Shown here one piece after another: positions 11,106 to 22,754 of a DNA stretch of 64,000 nt (within the stretch, counting starts at the first letter, position 1; every line of letters starts with the position of its first letter). The position numbers and the translations under genes were made by a program. Below the pieces are notes generated by a model, which did not search any database, was not told the origin of the DNA, and saw only the letters and a list, made by a program, of their open reading frames with translations. Origin of the DNA: Megamerina dolium (Eukaryota > Arthropoda > Insecta > Diptera > Megamerinidae). The DNA is taken from contig OY978530.1 in assembly GCA_963854835.1 (NCBI GenBank), forward strand, positions 18,636,233 to 18,700,232, written 5' to 3'.

Positions 11106-12812
11106 AATAATGATTGTGGAAGAAAAAAAATTTTTTTTTTAGTTATATATAAAATGCACTTGAAATACAAGTAAGCATAGAAATAAGAACTATTAGTTAA
11201 TATAATAAGGTTAAGGTTGCCATGTTCATGTGTATAACCACATCTGTTGCAATGCATCGCTTAGAATTGTAATTCGGTGTGTGGATACTCATGAGCACGG
11301 GCGATTCAATTAATCAATCATTTGAAGCAATCAAATAGTTAAATTCAAGTTAGTATAGAAATACATAGGCTTAAGAAATCGTTATGAAAAATAGGTCAGT
11401 CATAGCAATAAGAGACAGAAGTTATAAAATAAATGGAGAGAATTAACATAACGGGTTACCAGTCCGTCTTAGACGTCCGTCTTAGTGCAGAAAAGATGGT
11501 TATTGCAACAGAAGGAAATTGCGACGTTGTTGTTATATTATACAATATGTAAAACAATGATGCGTTTCCCAAGTTTTAAATTTTTAGAAAGATAAATTAA
11601 TATATAAAACTTATATTATATACAATGTACATAAAAACCGTTTAAAGTAAAATTATGAAACTTTGTAAAAATATAACTACAAATTTTATAAAACAAAAGT
11701 CTAATTTATAAGAATATGCTACGACTATTATGTAGGTGTAATTATGAAAAATAAAAGCAAAAGTTTTAGAGTTTGTAGAAAATAATAGAATATGTATATT
11801 ATTGGTAATCTTGCCATCTCAAGGAGAGTGGAACGTTGACACAGTAGAAAGACAACTTATCTAGCAAGGTTTAGACACACCGGAAAAGATTTAGACAGGG
11901 ATGTTAACGGAGACCAAATAGGTAATCGAGTTGAGGTTAGATACATATACATACAGTGTACCACTAAAGTCTTCGTACAGCAGCTACTTGGACTGTTTGA
12001 TATAACAGCAGCAATGTGTGTACATACAAGACTTAAGTGTTACGTTTTAATCTGGAGAGTAAACGCCTATTGTTGACTCAGTTGTCGCGCATTTGACGAT
12101 GGGTTACAGGGTGTCACTTAACGATATATCTTAGTACAATTGCATATAAAAAAAATCACACTGTAAGATGTTGTTCATTGAATGTTGAGACAAAACACGT
12201 GCATTAAGCTTCAATTTTGTAAATAATGCTGAAGTATAAAAATTTCATAGATAAGCACTTAATAAGCAGATTAAATCGTCTCTCACACGAGTATAAAAAG
12301 GAAACACGGTATCACCTCAACAACGCTGATGCTACAAAGGAGTAAGGTAATAACTATTCAAACATTGGATACCACGGTATATCACGGTGAGCAATAAATC
12401 TTCGTAGCACTGATGAAACAGAAGAAATTAGTCCTACAACTCAACCAATTGCAACAATGGTCACACACATGTCACACCTGAAAACGCAAAGACGAAAGAG
12501 TGCAGTGTAAGAGTGCGGTAAAACAGTTTCAACATCGAGAACAAAATATACAGCAACGGCGGAGTTAGTAAGAACTTGTCTAATCACAGTACAACAGAAG
12601 AAAGCGGCTCAACAGAAATAGGGAACCTAGAAAATCAGCATCCGAAGATGTAGGCTGTTAGTAGAAGTTAATAAATTATAAAAATAGGTATAAAAAGTTA
12701 AGATACACATATAAATACACAGTACATACGTTTTAAAAATAAAAATAAATAACAATAAAAAAACTATCAATCTTTCAAAGTGATAATTTTTTTTTACTTA
12801 AGGGGGGAGGCA
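11106..12812 (+). other. Long non-coding 3' region of gypsy G1 ending in a polypurine tract
   Basis: About 1.7 kb between the integrase and the LTR has no coding frame and no envelope-like sequence. It ends in the polypurine run 'aaggggggaggca' immediately before the LTR, the usual plus-strand primer. The last about 450 bases (from 12350) recur at 16222-16759 before the next LTR copy, with 'ggtatatcacggtgagca' and 'gcaacggcggagttagta' in common. Confidence 0.65.
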
Positions 12813-12911
12813 TGTTGTGAGCCAAAATGGTACGTTCCTAATTTTTGTGCCTTGGCTCACTATGTTATAAAAGCATTCTAAATGTTATATTATATATAAC
12901 TATTATTATAT

Positions 12912-13215
12912 GATCTGTAGGTCGTGGTTCAATCCCCGGCTGATGCATAACAAATTTAATATCGAAAAGATTGTCGGCAAGCAATTGGCAATTCTTCCGA
13001 CAGTAACAATTTGCCATGAAAAAGCTTCTAAAAGAACTCTGTGACAAAGCTCAGAAAAAGTGATGTCACAATTGTTCTGCCGTTCGGAACCGGCTAAAAT
13101 AAGTAGGTTCATTCTAATACTGTCCAAAATTTAACACGCACAACAATAATGGAAGAGAAGTTCGGCCAATGAGCCCTTCGGGGTTTTAAGTGCCACATAT
13201 TTATTTTTTTTTTTT
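12912..13215 (+). mobile_element. SINE copy in G1 LTR, 5'-truncated
   Basis: Lacks the A box: it starts at 'gatctgtaggtcgtgg' and keeps the B box (gttcaatcc). It is flanked by 'attattatat' (12902-12911 and 13216-13225). The same truncated copy at the same LTR position occurs at 16859, so it was in the LTR before that LTR was duplicated. Confidence 0.8.
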
Positions 13216-13396
13216 TATTATTATATTTCATTACTATAATGTTATATATTCTGTATTATATTCTGTATTATATCATTATGCACATTATATTATGTAATTA
13301 ATATTAAATTGTAATAGCATCATAGTGGCTGAATGAGTATTACTGTATTATGTATAACGCAATGATCATTGTGTTACTTTGTTGGTAAAAATGCAT

Positions 13397-13751
13397 AAAA
13401 AATAAATATGTGGCACTTAAAGCCCCAAAGGGCTCATTGGCCGAGCCTCTCTTCCATTACTGTTATGCGTCTTAAATTTTGGACAGTATTAGAATGGACC
13501 TACTTATTTTAGCCGGTTCCGAACGGCAGAACACTTGTGACATCACTTTTTCTGAGCTTTGTCACAGAGTTCTTTTAGAAGCTTTTTCATGGCAAATTGT
13601 TACTGTCGGAAAAATTGCCAATTGCTTGCCGACAGGTGGGTACCGTTCGAAAGAAAAATCTTTTCGATATTAAATTTGTTATGCATCAGCCGGGTATTGA
13701 ACCACGACCTACAGATCAGAAGGAGAACACACTAACCACTGAGCACTGAGC
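13397..13751 (-). mobile_element. SINE copy in G1 LTR, inverted
   Basis: Reverse-oriented, near full length, with the tail at 13397 and the tRNA-like head ending near 13751. It is flanked by 'aaatgcat' (13389-13396 and 13752-13759). The LTR at 63581 has an uninterrupted 'aaatgcatggttatattgca' at the corresponding point, an empty site. Confidence 0.8.
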
Positions 13752-14513
13752 AAATGCATAGTCATGGTTATATTGCACTACATTGCCATGGTTGTTGAAA
13801 AAGAAACAAAGTAAACAACAACCACGCATGCGTAATATTTAAAGCATAAAAATAAACTAAGCAACAACCATGCATACATAACATTTAACGCGTGCATAAT
13901 ATTTACAACAACAAGTTTAAATACAAATAATAATGATGATCTACTAAAAAGAAGAAATTGCAATGAATCGACCTACTTAAGAAATTGCAATTTCTTCAGA
14001 AATTCTTTTATTCAAAAATTTGGTTGAATTGTAAATTTTGTTATATATATTAGGCTATATAAACTAAGAGAACTTTTGAAATGAAGTCAGTCAAGATAAG
14101 TTGATGACTCGAAGAGCGAGTTAGAGTAAATTAAGAGTAGAAACCATATTGTGAAGGATATAACATCCTGTTAAATAAGAAATCACATTGTGAAGAAAAA
14201 CAACATTGATAAAGCTATATTGTGAAGGATAAATTATATAGTCGAATTATTATTGTGTGAAAGAAAAATTACTTTGTCCAATAAATAAAGACTATATTGT
14301 GAAAAGAAACATTATACTTTAGAAACATAATTGTGTAGTGCGAGAGAAGAATTACGGGAAGCAGAAGCTAAGGAGAAGTTAGAGTTTTCGAAAGGAAGGT
14401 ACATCATTTTGGCACAGGCGGTAGGATACTGCTAAGTATCTTGTCAGACGCAGTATTAGGATTCCATTGTTCCCTTGGACATAAAATAAATTTGTGTTCC
14501 ATATTAATATCTG

Positions 14514-15985
14514 ATGGAGATTGTTATCTCCTTAGACATTGTAATTCAGGAAGCCACCACTTTTTTGTGGGATTTAATTAAGCAACATAGCACTTACGAG
14601 CAATACGAGCAATACGAGCTCATGAAATCGAAAGTACAACACGGCAAAGTACTATCACCAGGAGAGGAGCTAGAAGCTACGTTATCTGAATTAGGGGACC
14701 TTTTAAAAACACAGGGTGAAGCAAGTCTAGCTGTGAAGGACAATTTGGACGTAGCAGAGGCGCAAATAAGAAACCTCAGGTTAAGGATTGTGAACCAAGG
14801 GTTGGAAGCTGAACAACATGACGCAAAGTACGTACAACTCCACAGAAGAAATCAGGAGTTAGAAGGACTACGTAAGGAGAGAAATGTTTCGGAGAAATTA
14901 TAGAAAAGAGACTCAGAACCTCGGTGAACACTGAGCAATTAAGTGCTCTCCAGGCCCAAGTAAGAAATCTTGAAAGAGAACGCAGTTTAGCGGAAGAGAC
15001 ACCTTTTCGCTGCCGTACACCTGTAAGGAAGATACTTACGAACCCACAGCCACAAACATCACACAAAATGCGTACAGACGAGATAGCGCAGACGGTTAGT
15101 AGACTAATTCCAGTACTTTCTGGAGCTAAGTCAACAAATTTGAGAATAGAAGTCTATCCATTTATCTCTGACTGTGAATTATTAGCCAGTAAAGGAATAA
15201 AACCAGATGAGTTGAAAGACTTTATATCCAGCAACGTCTATACGGAGATGCGTTTAGTTTGGTATTGGCAAAGAAATTTGCCAATTCGGATGAATTATAT
15301 ACACTTCTAAGGAACACATACCTAAAAGTAATCCAGTTAGAACCCATCACTCACCAAATCCATTTTGCACGGCAATTACCACAGGAAAGTATAAGTGCAT
15401 TCGCCAGAAGATTAGACGAGCTGAAAACCGCCGCAACCCAGTGTGTCAAAGTCTCATATGGGGGTAAAAGGAGACCAAGCACTACTGCATGAGCTAGAGA
15501 CGTCCGAAAAGAAATCGTTTGTAACAGGCCTTAGTGAACCAATGCTTAGAGTCCGTATGCTAAGCAGGAAAGGCACGTTAGAGGAACTACCAGAGAAGGC
15601 CCTAAATACGAGTATCCTGCTCGAAATAGGGCAACCGCACTATTAGCTCAACGTGGGAGCTGATATGAGCCTCAATACACCATTCAATTCTTATGAAGCT
15701 TACCAGACCCAAACAGGTAACATAGTAGCGTTCTACCACAACAGGAATAATAATGTACCACTTAAGGCAGATCAGTACCCAAAGAATAAAGTAAATCCAC
15801 AAAACAGCCAAAGGAAAGTTCCTACTTGTTCCTTCTGCGACAAGAAAGATACACCAGGGACCAATGTTTTAAAAGGAAAAATACGCCCTTCTGTATGAAA
15901 TGTAAGCAATATAGGCATGAGTTCAATCTATCGGATTGCCGACTGTTACAAACGCAAAGAGTTATAATAGACTCAGGAAACTAGG
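14514..15985 (+). pseudogene. Gypsy G1 gag remnant
   Basis: Gag begins about 110 bases after the LTR and leader 'ttttggcacaggcggtagg'. Open pieces at 14514-14903, 14924-15310, 15259-15492 and 15443-15646 form one gag with stops or shifts between them. The N-terminal part is a Glu/Lys/Gln-rich coiled coil. The middle has a retrotransposon capsid-like region ('VYPFISDCELLASKGIKPDE', 'ARQLPQESISAFARRLDELK'). Near 15826 a zinc knuckle starts ('CSFCDKK') but is frameshifted. It ends around 15985 at what should be the protease entry ('VIIDSGN'). Pol is deleted; the copy jumps by about 16222 to 3' non-coding sequence. Confidence 0.75.
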
Positions 15986-16759
15986 CGGCCCAGGTACGGC
16001 CAATAAACCAGGAACCCCAAAATTTTTATAAAAATAGGCCAGCTGAAATGGAAGGTGTCAATCATGCGTCTTTAAATTAATTTCTAAACGTTGCTGGTTC
16101 GTGAACTTTACCATGATGAAAATGCTGACTTTAACTAACGTTTTGACATTAACAGTTGATTAAAAAAGTTTAAGAGTCCGTTCATATAAAGATACGAAAT
16201 TGTTATGTCCCTAATGGAAAACCTTTTATTCAAACATTGGACACCACGGTATATCACGGTGAGCAAGAAATCTACGAGTTATACAACAGTAGCATCGATG
16301 AAACAGAAGAAATTAGTCCTACAACTCAGCCAATTGCAACAATGGTCACACACACGTCACACCTGAAAACGCAAAGACGAAAGAGTGCAGCGAGCAAAAT
16401 TCCATATTCCAAATAAATCCTCTTCGACACAGTAAAACAGTTTCAATATCGAGAACAAAATATACAGCAACGGCGGAGTTAGTAAAAACTTCGTCTAATC
16501 ACAGTACAACAGAAGAAAGCGGCTCAACATATATAGAGAACCAAGAAAATCATCATCCGAAGATGTAGGCTGTTAGTAGAAGTTAATAAATTATAAAAAT
16601 AGGTATAAAATATTAAGATACACATATAAATACACAGTATATACGTTTTAAAAATAAAAATATGTTATATGTTAAAACATGTTAAAAATATGGTATTTGT
16701 AAAGGAAAAACTATCAATCTTTTAAATTGATAATTTTTTTTTACTTAAGGGGGGAGGCA
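15986..16759 (+). other. G1 second copy: pol deletion scar and 3' non-coding region
   Basis: No coding frame. About 16080-16221 I cannot assign. From about 16222 the sequence parallels 12350-12812 and ends in the same polypurine tract 'aaggggggaggca' before an LTR. The second G1 copy has therefore lost protease, RT and integrase. Confidence 0.6.
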
Positions 16760-17165
16760 TGTTGTGAGCCAAAATGGTACGTTCCTAATTTTTGTGCCTT
16801 GGCTCACTATGTTATAAAAGCATTCTAAATGTTATATTATATATAACTATTATTATATGATCTGTAGGTCGTGGTTCAATCCCCGGCTGATGCATAACAA
16901 ATTTAATATCGAAAAGATTTTTCTTTCAAACGGTACCCACCTGTCGGCAAGCAATTGGCAATTCTTCCGACAGTAACAACTTGCCATGAAAAAGCTTCTA
17001 AAAGAACTCTGTGACAAAGCTCAGAAAAAGTGATGTCACAATTGTTCTGCCGTTCGGAACCGGCTAAAATAAGTAGGTGCCTTCTAATACTGTCCAAAAT
17101 ATAACACACACTACAGTAATTAAAGAGAAGCTCGGCCAATGAGCCCTTCGGGGCTTATATTTATT
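16760..17165 (+). repeat. Gypsy G1 LTR (third array copy), truncated, with SINE
   Basis: Starts TGTTGTGAGCC after the polypurine tract and is nearly identical to 12813 onward, including the 5'-truncated SINE beginning at 16859. The similarity stops within the SINE tail at about 17160, after which Penelope-like sequence appears. The 3' part of the LTR is lost. Confidence 0.75.
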
Positions 17166-17299
17166 TTCTTTTTATGAAGAATAATCGTCTTTCTCTGATA
17201 TGTCCACAGCGGTTTACATAAACCATCCAAAACTCACTCCTCCCCAAGAATTATACCACCTCAGGTATAAGACACAGGGCAAAGCGAGAGTAATAGTAA

Positions 17300-17900
17300 T
17301 GCACTATCCTCTAATCTTTTAAACTTACGTGAGACGCATTGATATATATACGGACTACTAAGAGAGTATTAGGGACAAGACTTTCTGAATATATTTATAT
17401 CAGACATCAAAAACACAAAAATAGCAATAGCACTCGCACAGCATATTTTGGACACTGGACATACAGGTGATTTTGATAACACGACAATGCTAGACATAGA
17501 CAGTAAACAAAACAAACGATATACGTCGGAGACACTTAGAATACAGGAGAAATTACGAAGAGTCATGAACACCAAAGAGCACAAAGATAACACACATTTG
17601 GCACGCAGAGTGTGCAAAGAAATATTTTTCGTTTTATTTGGCTAAGATGTGTTTTTACGTTATGTGTGTTAAACATTTGTGAATATTTAATAATTATATT
17701 CTATATATTTTTGTGCGAGTCTAGTTTATAATTTATCATAATGTTGTGATGCATACTTGTAATATGCAATTTTTTTTCAAATTATAGAACAAAAAACGTG
17801 CCCCTGAGAAAGTTGCAGTTAAAGTGACGAAACGTTGGACAAAAAGATGGAATAATTTTGTTTGTTATTCGCGTCATACCCTTAAAGGACAGATTAGCTT
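17300..17900 (+). pseudogene. Penelope-like element, GIY-YIG end and 3' region
   Basis: The 17340-17645 segment reads, with one shift, as the C-terminal GIY-YIG endonuclease region of Penelope-like retroelements: 'TTKRVLGTRLSEYI', then 'LAQHILDTGHTGDFDN' and 'KRYTSETLRIQEKLRRVMN' ending near 'HKDNTH'. This domain nicks target DNA for insertion. The RT part is absent. Downstream, 17801-17840 (cccctgagaaag ... gtgacgaaacgttgg) has the spacing of conserved elements seen after many Penelope ORFs, where hammerhead-type motifs can occur. That last point is only suggestive. Confidence 0.65.
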
Positions 17901-18149
17901 GTCAGTAACGGATTGTTGCAAAAAAGGATTATAAAATAATCTTAGTTGATGCCCAAATTGAGACTCTTTTGAATCTGCCAACTATTCACGCTGAAGACAG
18001 TGGGGCGATTTAACGAAATCAGACGACAATAAATAACGCATTTTCTATCCCAGCTTCTAGCGGATAAATGATTGCAACAGTAACTACTCATGTGTATATT
18101 GTAAAAGAAGGCATCACTCAATGATTCAACTGCATCTGCAATTTCCAAT

Positions 18150-20480
18150 GCCAGATTGTACTTCCAACTATTATGATCTCCATAGAACATCTGGGAGAAA
18201 CGTTCAAGTTCGAGTGTTAATGGACCAAGGATTGCAGAGAACTTTTGTCTCATCTCAAGCTCAAAAGTGAATCCAACTTCCTACGGAACACTCACTGTTC
18301 GAAATTTCAGGAATAACCGGCAGAGTAGTAAAAAATTCTACACAACTCTCTTCTTTAACGTTAGTATCTCTAAAAACTAACTTAAAAATACAAGAAATAG
18401 CCATAGTGTTATCTCAATTATCGAAACCTCTTCCAAATTGGCTAGAGTTTGCCAAATTTGATCTTGCTGATCCAAATTACAATATGCCATCCCAAATCGA
18501 CTTAGTTACAGGAAGTGACTTAATCCCTAAAATCTTCCTCCATGGGCTGCACCTAAATCATGTGGGAATCTAATAGCTCAAAATACAATATTTGGGTGGA
18601 TTCTCATTGGATCAATTCTTGATAAAGTGTCATTATTCTCGACACAAGTCAATGAAGTTTCCAATGAAGATCTCAGTTCCCAGCTAAACCAATTTTGGGA
18701 ATTAGAAGAAATTTCTGAGATCCTCTACAAAACTACAACGACGCGGAATAAAGTTGAAAAATATGCGGCACTCTAGCAGTTTGTTAGTATGGAATGCAAT
18801 ATTTACAGAAAAGAGAGCCTCAAACAAGTCCATGATGAGGTTTTTAAAGAGTATCTCACTCTTGGTCATATGGAAATCACCGATTTAATTGAAACTTCTG
18901 ATGGCAAATATTTCTCGTTTTTCTTACCACATCACGTCTTTATTCGAAAAGAAAAGATTTCTTCCAGCACTTGTGTTGTGCTTTACGTGTCGAAAACGTC
19001 GAGTTTTGGAAACTCACTAAACGATGTTCTGTATACTGGTCTCACTCTTCAACCAGATTTAATAATTCTCCTTCTCCAATGGATAAATGCCATCATTTGC
19101 TTTCAGTGGAAATGTACAGAAAGTGTAGAGACAGACAGATCACGAAGACGATCAAGATTTTCAGGATTTCAAATTAAAAACTGTAAAATTTGGTGTAAAT
19201 TGTGCTCCTTACTTGGCTCCATCAGTTGGCTAACGATTTGCAACACGATTATCCTGTTGCGGCAAATGCTCTTTATGGTCAAATTTATGTTGATTATATT
19301 ATATCAGGAGGTTATGACATCCGCAGGACTTTCATTTAAGAAAATTTGCTGCAAATCACAAAAAAAAAAACTCGAAGGAATCCCTGAAACTAATCTACTA
19401 TTTTCTAATTCCTTACGGTTTCACAGTTAAAGTTCCACCAAAACTCTCGGAATTCGATAGAGCGCTCCTCTCACAGACACATTTTCATACATACATCAAA
19501 TACTGCCACGAAGCGACGTGTTCACTCATCTGTCGCAAAGCTTTTTTAATCGGCAAGATAGCTCTCGCCAATAATTATTCAAGCGAAAATTGTACTCCAA
19601 AAATTATGGGTTGATGGTGTGGATTGGGATGAGTATCTTAAACCGAAATTTCTTACGAAATGGAATCAATTTGTAGAAAATTTTCCTGCTATTAGTGAGA
19701 TCGAAATCCCAAGGTGGACGCAACTCTCTCCCAATATATAAATTAAAATGCATGAATTCTGTGACTCTTCCGAGAAAGCTTATTGCGGAGCCTTATACTT
19801 ACGCATACAAGGAAAAGGTGATAATATCTCAACACATCTTCTAGTATTCAAAAATAAAGTTCCTTCCATAAGAATGGTTAGTCTCCAACGATTAGAATTG
19901 TGTGGAGCAGTTTTCCTCTCAAAACTGGTAAAGTGCATCTGTTCAAAACTTGGACTTCACGATTGATAGCTATTTCTGTCTTCTGACTCCGAAATTGTGT
20001 GGCCGTAGCTAGAAAAATGCTCTTTTATAAGATTTACTTCTCAGATTTTGGATAATGTTGGCAACGCTACGTGGCGGCATGTTTTCAGCGCTTATAACTC
20101 GGCTGACCTAGGAGCACGTGGTTGTAAGCCATAAGAATAACGTACAAATTACCTCTAGTGGCATGAACCACAGTGGCTGTTAAAGTCTCCCGATTTTTGG
20201 GCAAACACCAAGCCTCATACAACGAACAAGTTTGCTTTGGAGCTGAGAAAAATGAAAACTTATCACACTATTGAAAAAGAAGACTACATTCTCGATCGCT
20301 TCTCTTCGATTCCACGAGCACAATAGCTTTGCTAAAGGTCGTGAGTTGAATTCTAGAACTGTTATCCCTCTATCCCATGATGAGATGAAGTTTGTCAAAT
20401 CTCGATTAATATCAGTAACCCAATCTCGTTACCACCCAAAACAACCAGCTTCGCTACTGGAATCGAATTGAATGATTGAA
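18150..20480 (+). pseudogene. BEL/Pao pol remnant (second BEL element)
   Basis: A degraded pol read in several frames. A protease-like Asp region near 18215 ('VLMDQGLQRTFVSSQAQ') is followed by 'LEFAKFDLADPNYNMPSQID' and 'IFGWILIGSI'. The connector to RT ('EYLTLGHMEI') and RT pieces follow (18789-19430, with shifts after 19100). An RNase H part is open at 19748-19966 ('FCDSSEKAYCGALYLR', 'LELCGAVFLSKL'). Near 20060 'NATWRHVFSAYNSADLGARG' is the typical BEL post-RNase H motif. No integrase core and no LTRs are recognisable. It differs from the BEL at 43.8 kb. Confidence 0.7.
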
Positions 20481-20700
20481 CTATAAAATATCAATTAAAA
20501 CCTTTGATTAAAAACAATGTCAATGTTAGCGAGAGAGCTCCTTAAGCTTAAATACATTAAAAGACTAAAAAGGAAAAATGTTTTAAATATATCTTTCACA
20601 TAACCTCTCATTACTATTATATATGTCCTTCATGACATCACATGTTACATTTGTTTTCTTTAATTTATTTGAATGATTTACACATTGGTGTAGAATCAAC
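20481..20700. other. Unassigned AT-rich sequence
   Basis: No frame and no similarity to other parts of the window noticed. Confidence 0.4.
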
Positions 20701-20795
20701 AAAATATATTTTTTTAGTATATAAGATTTGAATAATTATTGTTAGTTTCGTAAGAAAGATGCAATAAAAAAAAATAATAATAATAATAATCATAC
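20701..20795 (+). mobile_element. Jockey-like 3' UTR scrap
   Basis: The run 'attattgttagtttcgtaag ... gatgcaataaaaaaaaa' parallels 41729-41778 at the end of element J1 (attgttagtttcttg ... gattcaataaaaaaaaa). It is followed by an AAT repeat. It is the 3' end of a related Jockey element, with nothing coding left. Confidence 0.55.
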
Positions 20796-20859
20796 ACAAC
20801 ATATTAAAAACTTGAATTAGATATAAAAAAAAAGTGAAGCTAATATTGCAAGCATAATA

Positions 20860-21139
20860 CATTTAATATCGAAAAGTTTTTTTTTTGGAACGGTACCCTC
20901 CTGTCGGCAAGCAATTGCCAATTCTTCCAGCAATAACAATTTGTCATGGAAAAGCTTCTAAAAGAACTCTGTGACAAAGCTCAGAAAAAGTGTTGTCACA
21001 AGGGTTCTGCCGTTCGGAACTGGCTAAAATAAGTAGGTCCCTTCTAATACTGTCCAAAATTTAACACGCACAACAATAATGGAAGAGAAGCTCGGCCAAA
21101 GAGCCCTTCGGGGCTTTAAGCTCCACATATTTATTTTTT
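20860..21139 (+). mobile_element. SINE copy, strongly 5'-truncated
   Basis: Starts at 'atttaatatcgaaaag', so the whole tRNA-like head is missing, then follows the family consensus to the hairpin and TTT-rich tail. No clear target duplication is seen. Confidence 0.75.
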
Positions 21140-21500
21140 GTTTTATACCAATGGAAAGGAAATTTTATGGCCTTTAATTCGGTTCTAAATTTTTGATAGG
21201 TTAATAAAGCATTTTTTACAGAAAAATTTAGTTAAAAAATGATTGTAAAAAAAAAATTTTTTTAACCTTAAAATATTTTTTTTTTCGTCCATGTTTTATT
21301 ACAACTAACATTAAGTAATTTTATAACTGACAATGGATATACTTAATTAAATCAGTATTTAATAATTACATTATATTAAAGCTTCATTTAATTACTGGCT
21401 TATTATTAAGTCAAATAATATTGGATTACGTAACTTAAAAATATGTACAGTTTAGTTATAATCTATTAACAATCTTTGTTGGGGGGCGTATTTTCAACTT
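21140..21500. other. Unassigned AT-rich sequence
   Basis: Long A and T runs, no coding frame, no repeats matched. Confidence 0.4.
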
Positions 21501-22030
21501 TTCCTTTGTATAAAGATTTCTTAATTCATTATTACTATGAGCCCGCTACCGCGCTGTGTGGTTGAGACTAAATTCTCTTATCACTGCATCTATTATATCT
21601 GTTTTTAATTCACTATGTATATCTTAATTCGTTATATACCATGGAGAATTGCCAATAGTTGTAATATTTTTGATTGCAACCGTTCGATAATTTTAATGTC
21701 TTATTACTGACGGTGCCCCATACTTCCATATTGGAACAATCACGGCTCTATAAATTAGTAGTTTCATTTCTATGGAAAGTGGTCACGTTTTGCTTAGTAG
21801 CCAATATAGTTGATCAAATCTAAAATTTTATTCAATTCGATATTGTTTAATATCATCTCTCCTAGAGAGATTTTGGTCAATTATTATTCCAAGGTATTTT
21901 GCTTATGTTGATTTTTTATAACTTCATTGTTAAACGTTATAGAATGCCGCTCATATTTATGTTAGTATATGTCAATGGATAGTTTTTTCATATTTTATTT
22001 TTGCAATACACATGAGTGGAATATTTATGG
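21501..22030 (-). pseudogene. Jockey-like RT thumb and C-terminal remnant
   Basis: On the minus strand, from about 21905 downward, the sequence reads 'KYLGIIIDQNLSRRDDIK', 'DQLYWLLSK', 'IEMKLLIYRAVIVPIWKYG' and 'NSPWYITN*DIHSELK' (an internal stop in the last). This is the order found after the catalytic motif in Jockey-type RTs and parallels J1 residues around 41200-41500. Several frameshifts and stops are present. The catalytic core and endonuclease are missing. Confidence 0.65.
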
Positions 22031-22330
22031 TGATAACCTTATGCTTTGTGTTTGGTGCGACCAGCACGGTGTTCTTTATTATTACAATACATCGAAAAAC
22101 ACGACAAAGAAATTTTGTAATATATGTTGCTGAAGTAATTCAAACATACTCAGGAACGCTGAAATTGTAAAAATTACCCCAGCCGCCATATTGCCCAAAT
22201 ATTGCTCCTTTCGATTACCACTTGTTCCGATCGATGACACACGGCCTGGACACCGCTTATAAAAATGCCAATAATTGGGTCTATTCATGGTCTATTCCCA
22301 TAAAGATGTGCGAATACATCTCTGATTTCT
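22031..22330 (+). pseudogene. Mariner transposase C-terminal fragment
   Basis: The frame at 22160-22320 contains 'PPYCPNIAPFDYHLFRSMTH', matching the last catalytic block of mariner transposases (normally ...APSDYHLFRSM...), including the third catalytic Asp. The segment upstream (ITIHRKTRQRNF, VIQTYSGTLK) resembles the preceding region. There are no inverted repeats, and the N-terminal half is absent. It is not the missing half of the element at 7.6 kb, because it is more diverged. Confidence 0.7.
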
Positions 22331-22612
22331 TAAACTCAACCAACTATGGCGAACTTCGAAGAACTGATAAACCAACAAAAGTTGACAAGTCGCAACATCG
22401 GAAACATCATTCTAAATTTAAAAAAAGACTCAAATACGAGAAAACAATCTATATAATATTATCAGGAGCGCTTGAGAAGATTGGATGAAGAGTGGTCTAA
22501 ATTTGAAACCACTGACAATCAAATCCAGCTCCTCGAGAAACCACCCCACTACAGCATGATTATTTCGCAAAGGAATACTACGCGGTCACAACCGTGTGCG
22601 ACTAGCGCAGCA
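22331..22612 (+). pseudogene. LTR-retroelement gag N-terminal fragment
   Basis: ATG near 22347 opens 'MANFEELINQQKLTSRNIGN'. After a stop, the coiled segment 'RLDEEWSKFETTDNQIQLL' appears, then in another frame 'DYFAKEYYAVTTVCD'. This is the layout of the N-terminal helical part of insect gypsy/BEL gag proteins. It ends where an RTE scrap begins. Which LTR family it belonged to is unclear; the envelope remnant just downstream suggests an errantivirus-like one. Confidence 0.45.
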
Positions 22613-22748
22613 AATGTGATGAATGGGATAGGGTTGCTCTAAAAGAGCATCTTGTGATATATATTACAGTTGCCATGCGGAGAAGTACAAACTAGGATAT
22701 GGATTTGTTGTCAGTAAGAGACTACGACATCTTGTCTAGCAGTTCATT
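22613..22748 (+). mobile_element. RTE scrap (endonuclease region)
   Basis: Parallels 60440-60570 of the full-length RTE-C (agagactacgacatcttgtc shared; also 'tacagttgccatgc'), with several substitutions. Both ends are truncated. Confidence 0.7.
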
Positions 22749-22754
22749 TAGAAT

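Larger units (their letters stand above)
12813..14406 (+). repeat. Gypsy G1 LTR (middle copy), carrying two SINEs
   Basis: Starts TGTTGTGAGCC right after the polypurine tract and ends ...GTACATCA before the gag leader. Without the SINEs it is roughly 0.9 kb. Other copies start at 16760 (truncated by about 17165) and at 63581 (runs off the window). The LTR is both the 3' LTR of the pol fragment to its left and the 5' LTR of the gag copy to its right, so the array is LTR-sharing. Confidence 0.75.

Noticed and set aside
13479..13673. A frame starting 'MDSIRMDLLILAGSERQNT' that recurs in five places (6178-6510 -, 12906-13127 -, 13479, 16903-17139 -, 44139) and looked like a conserved small protein
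   Set aside because: Each lies antisense in a SINE copy. The repetition is explained by SINE homology; frames are lost in truncated copies and no start context or product is supported.
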